Source: Streptomyces sp. Root1304 (lineage in GTDB: Bacteria; Actinomycetota; Actinomycetes; Streptomycetales; Streptomycetaceae). From it: DNA of 64,000 nt. A program made the translations under genes and the position numbers. The DNA is taken from the NCBI RefSeq assembly GCF_001426405.1, contig NZ_LMEP01000012.1:15948-79947 (forward strand). The letters run 5' to 3'. This document shows positions 46,777 to 54,760 of the stretch, piece after piece (the first letter of the stretch is position 1; each line of letters starts with the position of its first letter). The notes beneath the pieces are model-generated. The model did not search any database. It was not told the origin of the DNA and saw only the letters and a program-made list of their open reading frames with translations.

Positions 46777-46818
46777 GTCACCTCGCGGCACCGGCGCGAA
46801 ACGCGGCCTCCCTAGCGT
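46777..46818 (+). promoter_or_regulatory. narK promoter with a possible GlnR-type box
   Basis: GTCAC at 46777, GCACC at 46788 and GAAAC at 46798 resemble GlnR half-sites (GTNAC and GAAAC at 11-base spacing), but the last is one base out of phase. TAGCGT at 46813-46818 fits a -10 element and puts the half-sites at the -35 position, where an activator would bind. Nitrate genes are GlnR/NnaR targets in Streptomyces. Confidence 0.4.
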
Positions 46819-46878
46819 CGGTGGCAGGTGGATCCGGGCTGTGGACGCCCCGGGACCCGACACCCGCGGAGGTACGAC

Positions 46879-48258
46879 ATGGGCGGCCGGTGGATCGAAC
46901 GGTGGGAGCCGGAGGACGAGACCTTCTGGCGCGAGACGGGGGAGCGGACCGCGCGGCGGAACCTGCTCTTCTCCGTGTTCTCCGAGCACATCGGCTTCTC
47001 CGTCTGGAGCCTCTGGTCGGTCATGGTGCTCTTCATGGGCCCGCAGTACGGCATCGACCCGGCCGGCAAGTTCTTCCTGATCGGGACCGCGACCTTCGTC
47101 GGCGCGCTGATCCGCATCCCGTACACCTTCGCCGTCGCCCGCTTCGGCGGCCGCAACTGGACGGTCCTCAGCGCCCTGCTGCTCCTGCTGCCCACCGGCT
47201 TCGCCTTCGCGGTGACCGAGCCCGGCACCTCGTACGGCACCTTCGTCCTGGTCGCCGCCCTCACCGGCATCGGCGGCGGCAACTTCGCCTCCTCGATGAC
47301 CAACATCAACGCCTTCTTCCCGCTGCGGAAGAAGGGCTGGGCGCTCGGTCTCAACGCGGGCGGCGGCAACATCGGCGTCCCCGTCGTCCAGCTCGTCGGC
47401 CTCCTCGTCATCGGTACCGCCGGGGCGATGCACCCGAGGATCGTGCTCGGCGTCTACCTCCCCCTGATCGTGGTCGCCGCCGTCTGCGCCGCGCTCTTCA
47501 TGGACAACCTCGCCCCCGTCAGGAACGACACGGGGGCCGCGAAGGACGCCGTGCGGGACCGCCACACCTGGATCATGGCCTTCCTCTACATCGGCACCTT
47601 CGGCTCCTTCATCGGCTACAGCTTCGCCTTCGGGCTCGTCCTCCAGACCCAGTTCGGGCGCACCCCGCTGCAGGCCGCCTCGCTCACCTTCATCGGCCCG
47701 CTGCTCGGCTCCCTGGTCCGCCCGGTCGGCGGCTCCCTCGCCGACCGGCACGGCGGCGCCCGCATCACCCTGGGGACCTTCGCCGCGATGGCCGCCGCGA
47801 CCGGCGTGGTGATCTACGCCTCCGTGATCGAATCCCTCACCGTCTTCCTCGTCGGCTTCATCGGACTCTTCGTCCTCAGCGGCCTCGGCAACGGCTCCAC
47901 GTACAAGATGATCCCGGCGATCTTCCTCGCCCAGGGGCACCGCGAGGGCCTCTCGGGCGAGGCCGCGGAGGCCTACGGGCGCCGCCTCTCGGGGGCCGCC
48001 ATGGGCCTCATCGGGGCGGTCGGCGCGCTCGGCGGCCTCGGCATCAACCTCGCCTTCCGCGAGTCCTTCCGGACCGCCGGCACCGGGACGGCCGCCTTCG
48101 TCGCCTTCCTGGTCTTCTACGCGGCCTGCATGGCCGTCACCTGGGCGGTATACCTTCGCCGCCCCGTCGGCGTCCCCTCCACCGTCCCCTCCACGATCCC
48201 CGAGGACGGCGGAGCCGTCGCCGGGCCGGAGCCCCGTCCCGTCTCCGCCCGGGTGTGA
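46879..48258 (+). CDS. narK: Nitrate/nitrite transporter NarK
   Basis: 459 residues with 12 predicted membrane helices. Signature elements of the NarK/NRT family are visible: an N-terminal segment W-S-L-W-S-V-M-V-L-F-M-G, the nitrate-signature region A-L-T-G-I-G-G-G-N-F-A-S-S-M-T-N-I-N-A-F-F-P and later G-N-G-S-T-Y-K-M-I-P. It should import nitrate for assimilation. A ribosome site GCGGAGG precedes the ATG. nnaR follows 84 bases downstream. Confidence 0.92.
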   Translation: MGGRWIERWEPEDETFWRETGERTARRNLLFSVFSEHIGFSVWSLWSVMVLFMGPQYGIDPAGKFFLIGTATFVGALIRIPYTFAVARFGGRNWTVLSALLLLLPTGFAFAVTEPGTSYGTFVLVAALTGIGGGNFASSMTNINAFFPLRKKGWALGLNAGGGNIGVPVVQLVGLLVIGTAGAMHPRIVLGVYLPLIVVAAVCAALFMDNLAPVRNDTGAAKDAVRDRHTWIMAFLYIGTFGSFIGYSFAFGLVLQTQFGRTPLQAASLTFIGPLLGSLVRPVGGSLADRHGGARITLGTFAAMAAATGVVIYASVIESLTVFLVGFIGLFVLSGLGNGSTYKMIPAIFLAQGHREGLSGEAAEAYGRRLSGAAMGLIGAVGALGGLGINLAFRESFRTAGTGTAAFVAFLVFYAACMAVTWAVYLRRPVGVPSTVPSTIPEDGGAVAGPEPRPVSARV

Positions 48259-48342
48259 TCACCGGTGCCCGGCGCGGACCGTAACGACCAGGAAATACGG
48301 GCGAACCGAATCCGTCACGCGTCCCCGTCAGGCTCGGTCCCC

Positions 48343-49479
48343 ATGGACGAGCAAGAACACGGCCCCCTCGCCGGCTTCACGGTCGGCGTCACCGCGGCGC
48401 GACGCGCGGACGAACTCATCGCGCTGCTCCACCGGCGCGGCGCCGCCGTCGTCCACGGTCCCGCCCTGCGGATCGTCCCGCTGGCCGACGACACCGAACT
48501 CCTCGCGGCCACCAAGGAACTCATCGGCCACGCCCCGGACGTCGTCGTCGCCACCACGGCGATCGGCTTCCGGGGCTGGGTCGAGGCCGCCGAGGGCTGG
48601 GGACACGGGCAGGAACTCCTCGCCGTCCTGCGGGACGTGGAACTCCTCGCCCGGGGACCCAAGGTCAAGGGAGCCGTACGGGCCGCCGGACTCACCGAGT
48701 CCTGGTCGCCCGGCTCGGAGTCCATGGCCGAGGTCCTCGACCGGCTCCTCGGCGAAGGGGTCGCCGGCCGCCGGATCGCCCTCCAGCTGCACGGGGAGCC
48801 GCTGCCCGGCTTCGTGGAGGCGCTGACGGCGGCCGGGGCCGAGGTCGTCGGCGTCCCCGTCTACCGCTGGATGCCGCCCGAGGACACCGGGCCGCTCGAC
48901 CGGCTCCTCGACGCGGTCCTCGCCGGGGGCGTGGACGCCGTCACCTTCACCAGTGCCCCCGCCGCCGCCTCGCTGCTCTCCCGGGCCGAGGAGAAGGGCG
49001 TACGCGCCCCGCTCGTCGACGCCCTGCGGCACGAGGTGCTCGCGGTGTGCGTGGGTCCCGTGACGGCGCTCCCGCTCCAGGCCGAGGGCATCGGCACCCA
49101 CCAGCCGGAGCGCTTCCGGCTCGGCCCGCTCGTCCAGCTGCTGTGCCGGGAACTGCCCGCCCGCACCCGGGTCCTGCCGGTCGCCGGCCACCGGGTGGAG
49201 GTGCGCGGCCACGCCGTCCTCGTCGACGGCGTCCCCCGGCCCGTCCCGCCCGCCGGGATGGCCCTCCTCGGGCTGCTCGCCCGCCGACCCGGCTGGGTGG
49301 TGTCCCGGGCCGACCTGCTGCGCGCGCTGCCCGGCGCGGGCCGCGACGAGCACGCGGTGGAGACGGCGATGGCCCGCCTGAGGGCGGCGCTCGGCACGCC
49401 GAAGCTGATCCAGACGGTGGTGAAGCGGGGATACCGGCTGGCCCTGGACCCGACGGCGGACGCGACGCCGGAGGGTTAG
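48343..49479 (+). CDS. nnaR: HemD-OmpR-type nitrogen-assimilation regulator NnaR
   Basis: 378 residues from the ATG at 48343. Residues about 8-265 form a uroporphyrinogen-III-synthase-like (HemD) domain, and about 275-365 a winged-helix OmpR-type DNA-binding domain (A-L-L-G-L-L-A-R-R-P-G-W-V-V-S-R ... V-K-R-G-Y-R-L). This fusion is NnaR in Streptomyces, a co-activator with GlnR of nitrate/nitrite genes. The HemD part is probably not the cell's main synthase. It lies behind narK, its expected target. Confidence 0.88.
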   Translation: MDEQEHGPLAGFTVGVTAARRADELIALLHRRGAAVVHGPALRIVPLADDTELLAATKELIGHAPDVVVATTAIGFRGWVEAAEGWGHGQELLAVLRDVELLARGPKVKGAVRAAGLTESWSPGSESMAEVLDRLLGEGVAGRRIALQLHGEPLPGFVEALTAAGAEVVGVPVYRWMPPEDTGPLDRLLDAVLAGGVDAVTFTSAPAAASLLSRAEEKGVRAPLVDALRHEVLAVCVGPVTALPLQAEGIGTHQPERFRLGPLVQLLCRELPARTRVLPVAGHRVEVRGHAVLVDGVPRPVPPAGMALLGLLARRPGWVVSRADLLRALPGAGRDEHAVETAMARLRAALGTPKLIQTVVKRGYRLALDPTADATPEG

Positions 49480-49735
49480 GGCAACCGCAGCCGTGGACCG
49501 CGCCCCCCAACGGGTCCTCGCCGCACGCGGGTTCACCCCTGCCGGTACGCCGCCCCGACCCCTCCGTGCCGACCGCGGCCGACCCGGTCACCACCCCTTC
49601 CCGTGCCCTCTGCGCGACGCCCCGCCGCCCGGTGTTCCGGACGCCGTCCACCCGTACGGTGATCTCGCCTGACACGGTGCCTCCCGGTGGCGTACGCTCG
49701 ACGGCTGCCCAGTGCACGTCAGAAGGGGGCCTTAG

Positions 49736-52052
49736 GTGGCCGCGCAGGAAGCCGTGGACACGGTCAGAGACCGTGAGATCGGTGTCGAGCAGGAACATCT
49801 GGATCACGTCTACCGCCGGCTGGAGGAGAAGATCCACGAGGCGGAGTTCCTGATGAACGACGCCGCCCAGCGGGGGCAGGTCGGCACGCCCGGCGCCCTC
49901 GCCGAGCGCGACGCCCAGGTCTTCCGGGCCGGCATCCACCTCAACCGGCTCAACAACGAGTTCGAGGACTTCCTCTTCGGCCGGATCGACCTGCTGTACG
50001 GCAAGGACGGCAAGAAGGGTCCCGACGGCGCGTACACCTCGATCGAGCCCGCCGAGGACGCCGTCCGCCCGGACAGCACCGCCGAGATCGGGGAGACCCT
50101 CCACATCGGCCGCATCGGGGTCCTCGACTCCGACTACGCGCCGCTGGTCATCGACTGGCGCGCGCCCGCCGCCGCGCCCTTTCGACCCCGGCCGGGTCGT
50201 ACGCCGCCGGGTCATCCGCTCCAAGGGGCGCCAGGTCCTCGGCGTCGAGGACGACCTGATGCGCCCCGAGCTGCGGGCCACCCTCGACGGGCGCGAGCTG
50301 CCCGTCATCGGCGACGGCGCCCTGATGGCCGCCCTCGGCCAGGCCCGCAGCCACACCATGCGGGACATCGTCTCGTCCATCCAGGCCGAGCAGGACCTCG
50401 TCATCCGGGCGCCCGCCGCCTCCGTGACGTACGTGGAGGGCGGCCCCGGCACCGGCAAGACCGCCGTCGCCCTGCACCGGGCCGCCTACCTGCTCTACCA
50501 GGACCGGCGGCGGTACGCGGGCGGCATCCTGATCGTCTCCCCGACCCCGCTCCTCGTCTCGTACACCGAGGGCGTCCTGCCCTCGCTCGGCGAGGAGGGC
50601 CAGGTCGCGATCCGCGCCGTCGGCTCGCTGGTCGACGGCGCCGAGGCCACCGCGTACGACGACCCGGCCGTCGCCCGGATCAAGGGCTCCTCCCGCATGC
50701 TCCACGTGCTGCGGAAGGCGGCCAGGGGCGCCCTGGAGACCCCCGCGCCGAGGAACCAGCCCGAGCTGGGGGAGGAGGACGAGGCCCCGGCGCCCACGGG
50801 CACGCCCACCCGGCTGCGGGTCGTCGCCTTCGGCCGCCGTCTGGAGCTGGAGAACGACGAACTGCGGCGCATCCGCCACAACGTCCTCGGCGGCACCGCC
50901 CCCGTCAACCTGCTCCGCCCGCGCGCCCGCCGCCTCCTCCTCGACGCCCTGTACGCCAACTCGGGCGCGGTCGGCCGGCACAGCGACCCCGAGCTCGCCG
51001 CCGAACTGCGCTCCTCCTTCGACGAGGACGTCTCCACCGAGGACTCCTTCCTCGGCTTCCTCGACGCCTGGTGGCCCGAGCTCACCCCGCGCAAGGTCCT
51101 CGACGCGATGGCCGACGAGCGGCGGCTCGGCCGCTGGGCCCGCCGGATCCTCAACCCGGGCGAGGTGCGGCGGCTCGCCCGCTCGCTGCGCCGCAAGGAG
51201 CTGTCCGTCCACGACGTGGCCCTCCTCGACGAGCTGACCACCCTGGTCGGCGCCCCGGCCCGGCCGAAGAAGCGCCGGGAGTACGACCCGCTGGACCAGC
51301 TCACGGGCCTGGAGGAGCTGATGCCCGTACGCGAGGAGACCCAGCGCGAGCGGGCCGAGCGGCTCGCCGCCGAGCGCACCGAGTACGCGCACGTGATCGT
51401 CGACGAGGCGCAGGACCTCACGCCCATGCAGTGGCGGATGGTCGGCCGGCGCGGTCGGCACGCCACCTGGACGGTCGTCGGCGACCCGGCGCAGTCCTCC
51501 TGGTCGGACCCGGACGAGGCCGCCGAGGCCCGCGACGAGGCCCTCGGCTCCCGGCCGCGCCGCCGTTTCGAGCTGACCGTGAACTACCGGAACCCGGCGG
51601 AGATCGCCGAGCTGGCCGCGAAGGTCCTCGCCCTGGCGATGCCGGGCAAGGAATCGCCGCGCGCGGTCCGCTCGACGGGCGTCGAACCCCGCTTCGTGGC
51701 GGTCCCCGAGAAGGCGGATCTGGCCGAAACGGTACGTTTCGAGGCGCGACAGCTGCTCGAACGGGTGGAGGGCACCGTGGGCGTCGTCGTCGCCATGAAC
51801 CGGCGCGCGGAGGCGGCCCGCTGGCTCGCGGAGCTGGGCGACCGCGTGGTGGCGCTCGGTTCCCTGGAGGCGAAGGGCCTGGAGTACGACGCCACGGTGG
51901 TCGTCTCCCCGGCGGAGATCGCGGACGAGTCCCCGGCCGGCCTGCGGGTGCTGTACGTGGCCCTCACCCGGGCGACGCAGCAGCTCACGGTCGTCGCGGG
52001 GGCCGGGGACCTGCCGGACGAGGCGGGGGTCCCGGACCTGCTGAGGGACTGA
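49736..52052 (+). pseudogene. HelD-like UvrD/PcrA-type ATPase, frameshifted
   Basis: Two reading frames join into a single HelD-family protein. The first (49736 to about 50183) covers the N-terminal coiled-coil and ends at D-W-R-A-P-A-A-A-P-F. The second (50184-52052) continues D-P-G-R-V-V-R-R-R-V-I-R-S-K-G and carries Walker A G-G-P-G-T-G-K-T (near 50441-50461), Walker B V-I-V-D-E-A-Q-D, G-D-P-A-Q, N-Y-R-N-P and V-A-L-T-R-A-T-Q-Q-L. The join needs a +1 shift, and about six conserved residues (the F-Y-R-x-T-P region) seem missing, so a deletion of about 17 bases best explains it. HelD releases stalled RNA polymerase. It may be inactivated or an assembly error. Confidence 0.75.
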
Positions 52053-52129
52053 CCCGGACCGGGCCCACGGGCCCGAGGGGATGATCGAGCGGGGCGCAAG
52101 AGGCCGATTTCCGGTCAACCTGTGGCGCT

Positions 52130-52155
52130 GGAATCACCAGCCAGGGTGGTTTGTT
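52130..52155 (+). promoter_or_regulatory. Sigma-R-type promoter GGAAT-N18-GTT
   Basis: GGAAT at 52130-52134 and GTT at 52153-52155 are separated by exactly 18 bases, which is the consensus described for the thiol-stress sigma factor SigR of Streptomyces. The predicted start is about 7-10 bases after GTT, at the beginning of the structured RNA. Confidence 0.65.
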
Positions 52156-52162
52156 AGCCTTG

Positions 52163-52316
52163 TCGTGGCACCGGCTCGATCCAAGCCCCCGGGCCCAACC
52201 TTCGTCCCTTTGAGGGACCACTTGCCGCGAGGCGAGCATGGCGGGTCGGTGCCACTTAGACGTATGTACGAAGTCGAGGCCCCTGTCACCTCCGGTGACG
52301 GGGGCCTCTTCTGTTT
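52163..52316 (+). ncRNA. Candidate structured small RNA
   Basis: GTGGCACCG at 52165-52173 pairs with CGGTGCCAC at 52247-52255 (9 bp), enclosing smaller hairpins such as GTCCCT-TTG-AGGGAC at 52204-52218. An intrinsic terminator closes the unit at 52276-52308. No convincing protein is encoded and the preceding promoter matches sigma-R. A small RNA near the equivalent locus (I recall the name scr2952) may have been reported in S. coelicolor; this is from memory and not verified. Length would be about 150 bases. Targets are unknown. Confidence 0.65.
52276..52308 (+). terminator. Intrinsic terminator of the candidate small RNA
   Basis: A 15-bp stem (GAGGCCCC-T-GTCACC with complement, one T-G wobble) with a 3-base loop, followed by TTCTGTTT. 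Unusually for this genome, it has a U-rich tail. Confidence 0.9.
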
Positions 52317-52472
52317 CCCCCACGCTTCTCGTATGGTGGAAACTACTTTCCGAAAACAAAATGACCGCATTACCTGCTACCGGCAGGTAGGTGCGACCAT
52401 CGGAGGGCGCCGCCGGGCAACCAGCCGGGGCGGCGTAGCAACGAAGCTCAGGGAAAGCAGAGGAAGTCGGCC
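52317..52472 (+). promoter_or_regulatory. Leader region of the malic-enzyme gene with two palindromes
   Basis: TACCTGC-TACCG-GCAGGTA (52371-52389) and CGCCGCC...GGCGGCG (52408-52435) form hairpins, the second 37 bases before the ATG. The GGAAA-CTAC-TTTCC palindrome lies near 52338. They could be an operator and a leader structure controlling malic enzyme. An A-rich patch near 52353-52362 is the only non-G/C-rich spot. Confidence 0.4.
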
Positions 52473-53903
52473 ATGGCAACGGCGCCCAGCGTCTCGTACT
52501 CGATGACGGTCCGGCTGGAGGTTCCCGCGAGCGGGACCGCGGTCTCCCAGCTCACCACGGCGGTGGAGTCCCACGGCGGATCCGTCACCGGCCTCGACGT
52601 GACCGCCTCCGGCCACGAGAAGCTCCGCATCGACGTCACGATCGCCGCGACCTCCACCGCGCACGCCGACGAGATCGTCGAGCAGCTGCGCACCATCGAG
52701 GGCGTCGTCCTCGGCAAGGTCTCCGACCGTACGTTCCTGATGCACCTCGGCGGCAAGATCGAGATGGCGTCCAAGCACCCCATCCGCAACCGCGACGACC
52801 TCTCCATGATCTACACCCCGGGCGTCGCCCGCGTGTGCATGGCCATCGCCGAGAACCCCGAGGACGCCCGCCGCCTCACCATCAAGCGCAACACCGTCGC
52901 CGTCGTCACCGACGGCTCCGCCGTCCTCGGCCTCGGCAACATCGGCCCGATGGCCGCGATGCCGGTCATGGAGGGCAAGGCGGCCCTCTTCAAGCGCTTC
53001 GCCGACATCGACGCCTGGCCGCTCTGCCTGGACACCCAGGACACCGACGAGATCGTCGCGATCGTCAAGGCCATCGCCCCCGGCTTCGCGGGCATCAACC
53101 TGGAGGACATCTCCGCGCCGCGCTGCTTCGAGATCGAGGCCCGGCTGCGCGAGGCCCTCGACATCCCCGTCTTCCACGACGACCAGCACGGCACCGCCAT
53201 CGTGGTCCTCGCCGCCCTCACCAACGCCCTGCGCGTGGTGAACAAGGGCATCGGCGACGTACGGGTCGTCATGTCCGGCGCCGGCGCCGCCGGTACGGCC
53301 ATCCTGAAGCTGCTGATCGCGGCGGGCGTCAAGCACGCCGTCGTCGCCGACATCCAGGGCGTCGTGCACGCCGGCCGCGAGGACCTCGTGGACGCCCCGG
53401 CCGACTCGCCACTGCGCTGGATCGCCGACAACACCAACCCCGAGGGCGTCACCGGCACCCTCAAGCAGGCCGTGGTCGGCGCGGACGTCTTCATCGGCGT
53501 CTCGGCCCCCAACCTGCTCGGCGCGGCGGACGTCGCCGCGATGGCGGAGGGCGCGATCGTGTTCGCGCTCGCGAACCCCGACCCGGAGGTCGACCCGGCC
53601 GCCGCGCGCCAGACGGCCGCCGTCGTCGCCACCGGCCGCTCGGACTTCCCGAACCAGATCAACAACGTGCTGGTCTTCCCGGGTGTCTTCCGCGGGCTCC
53701 TCGACGCCCAGTCCCGTACGGTCAACACCGAGATGATGCTGGCGGCCGCCACGGCCCTCGCCGACGTCGTCACCGAGGACGAGCTGAACCCGAACTACAT
53801 CATCCCGTCGGTCTTCAACGACAAGGTCGCGGGCGCGGTCGCGGGAGCGGTCCGCAACGCGGCGAAGGCCGCGGCCGGCGGCCCGGCGGCGACCGGGCGC
53901 TGA
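52473..53903 (+). CDS. NAD(P)-dependent malic enzyme with N-terminal ACT domain
   Basis: 476 residues. Residues about 10-85 form an ACT-like regulatory domain (Y-S-M-T-V-R-L-E-V-P). The malic N-domain follows with I-Y-T-P-G-V-A-R-V-C and the tyrosine/lysine catalytic region, then the NAD-binding domain with metal-site E-D-I-S and D-D-Q-H-G-T-A and the Rossmann loop G-A-G-A-A-G. It decarboxylates malate to pyruvate and CO2, giving NADH or NADPH and feeding acetyl-CoA synthesis. Cofactor preference is not certain from sequence. A strong terminator follows. Confidence 0.93.
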   Translation: MATAPSVSYSMTVRLEVPASGTAVSQLTTAVESHGGSVTGLDVTASGHEKLRIDVTIAATSTAHADEIVEQLRTIEGVVLGKVSDRTFLMHLGGKIEMASKHPIRNRDDLSMIYTPGVARVCMAIAENPEDARRLTIKRNTVAVVTDGSAVLGLGNIGPMAAMPVMEGKAALFKRFADIDAWPLCLDTQDTDEIVAIVKAIAPGFAGINLEDISAPRCFEIEARLREALDIPVFHDDQHGTAIVVLAALTNALRVVNKGIGDVRVVMSGAGAAGTAILKLLIAAGVKHAVVADIQGVVHAGREDLVDAPADSPLRWIADNTNPEGVTGTLKQAVVGADVFIGVSAPNLLGAADVAAMAEGAIVFALANPDPEVDPAAARQTAAVVATGRSDFPNQINNVLVFPGVFRGLLDAQSRTVNTEMMLAAATALADVVTEDELNPNYIIPSVFNDKVAGAVAGAVRNAAKAAAGGPAATGR

Positions 53904-53957
53904 CGACGGACGCCAGGGCGGGCGCCGACAGCCCCCGCTGACGGCGCGTCGCGATTC

Positions 53958-54000
53958 GCGGAGCCGTAAACCCGCCTTTAGGGTGGCTTTTCGGCTCCGC
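53958..54000 (+). terminator. Terminator after the malic-enzyme gene
   Basis: A 9-bp perfect stem (GCGGAGCCG with complement at 53992-54000) encloses a second A/T-containing stem, then ATGGTTTTCG. It lies 54 bases after the stop. The remaining 250 bases to hupA hold the hupA promoter. Confidence 0.7.
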
Positions 54001-54124
54001 ATGGTTTTCGTGGAGTCGACAGAACGTCACCACCACGGGGCTCTGGCGTTTTTCGTGTGACCCGAGGGGGTGCCGGATTGGCGTTCCCGCCGCTGGTGGG
54101 GGCAGGATGCGTGTTTGGGCGCGA

Positions 54125-54142
54125 GGGTCTGTCATTAGACCC
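54125..54142. promoter_or_regulatory. Palindrome in the hupA upstream region
   Basis: GGGTCT-GTCATT-AGACCC lies about 110 bases before the hupA start. It is a plausible operator or part of the leader. The 350-base gap 53904-54253 has no other gene that I can support. Confidence 0.35.
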
Positions 54143-54253
54143 GGGTCCGGGGACTGTCCGAAGGCCCTGGCAGCATCGGCTTCGCTGTACCCAATCACGC
54201 GGCTTCCGCCGCGTGGCACGCCTCACAGGCAAGAAGAACACGGGAGTAACAAC

Positions 54254-54535
54254 ATGAACCGCAGTGAGCTGGTGGCCGCCCTGGCCGACCGCGCCGAGGT
54301 GACCCGCAAGGACGCCGACGCCGTGCTGGCCGCTCTCGCCGAGACCGTCGGAGAGGTCGTCGCCAAGGGCGACGAGAAGGTCACCATCCCCGGCTTCCTG
54401 ACCTTCGAGCGCACCCACCGTGCCGCTCGCACCGCTCGTAACCCGCAGACCGGCGACCCGATCGACATCCCGGCCGGCTACAGCGTGAAGGTCTCCGCGG
54501 GCTCGAAGCTCAAGGAAGCCGCCAAGGGCAAGTAA
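54254..54535 (+). CDS. hupA: HU-family nucleoid-associated DNA-binding protein
   Basis: 93 residues. The fold is the HU/IHF type: M-N-R-S-E-L-V-A-A-L-A-D-R-A at the N terminus and the DNA-binding arm with R-N-P-Q-T-G-D-P-I-D-I-P. There is no long Lys/Ala-rich C-terminal tail, so this is the short HupA rather than the sporulation HupS. It bends and packs DNA in vegetative cells. A strong terminator follows 35 bases after the stop. Confidence 0.95.
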   Translation: MNRSELVAALADRAEVTRKDADAVLAALAETVGEVVAKGDEKVTIPGFLTFERTHRAARTARNPQTGDPIDIPAGYSVKVSAGSKLKEAAKGK

Positions 54536-54570
54536 GGCCACGAGGGCGCGTAAGCGGCCTGGAGGCGCAG

Positions 54571-54607
54571 AAAGGGCGGCCACCCTGTCAGGGGGTGGCC
54601 GCCCTTT
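54571..54607. terminator. Terminator after hupA
   Basis: A 15-bp perfect stem (AAAGGGCGGCCACCC with complement at 54593-54607) with a 7-base loop. Confidence 0.9.
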
Positions 54608-54612
54608 CGTAT

Positions 54613-54694
54613 GGGCTCGTACGGGCCTGTGCGGGGCTGTACGGGCCTGTGCGGGGCTCGTGCGGGCCCGTGCGGGGCTCGTACAGGCCCGTGC
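54613..54694. repeat. Four tandem ~20-bp repeats between hupA and murA
   Basis: Four imperfect copies of the unit GGGGCT(C)GTACGGGCCTGTGC follow the hupA terminator, drifting at two or three bases each. The function is unknown; copy number probably varies by slippage. Confidence 0.7.
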
Positions 54695-54754
54695 GGGCCC
54701 CTCGGCAGGGCCCGCGGGGGTCCGAGGTGCCGTGACGGGGCCCCGAGGGGCCCG
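54694..54754 (-). terminator. Terminator of murA
   Basis: CGGGCCCCTCGG at 54694-54705 is the perfect reverse complement of 54743-54754, with a 37-base internal segment. It lies seven bases after the murA stop on the minus strand. Confidence 0.6.
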
Positions 54755-54760
54755 CAGGCA

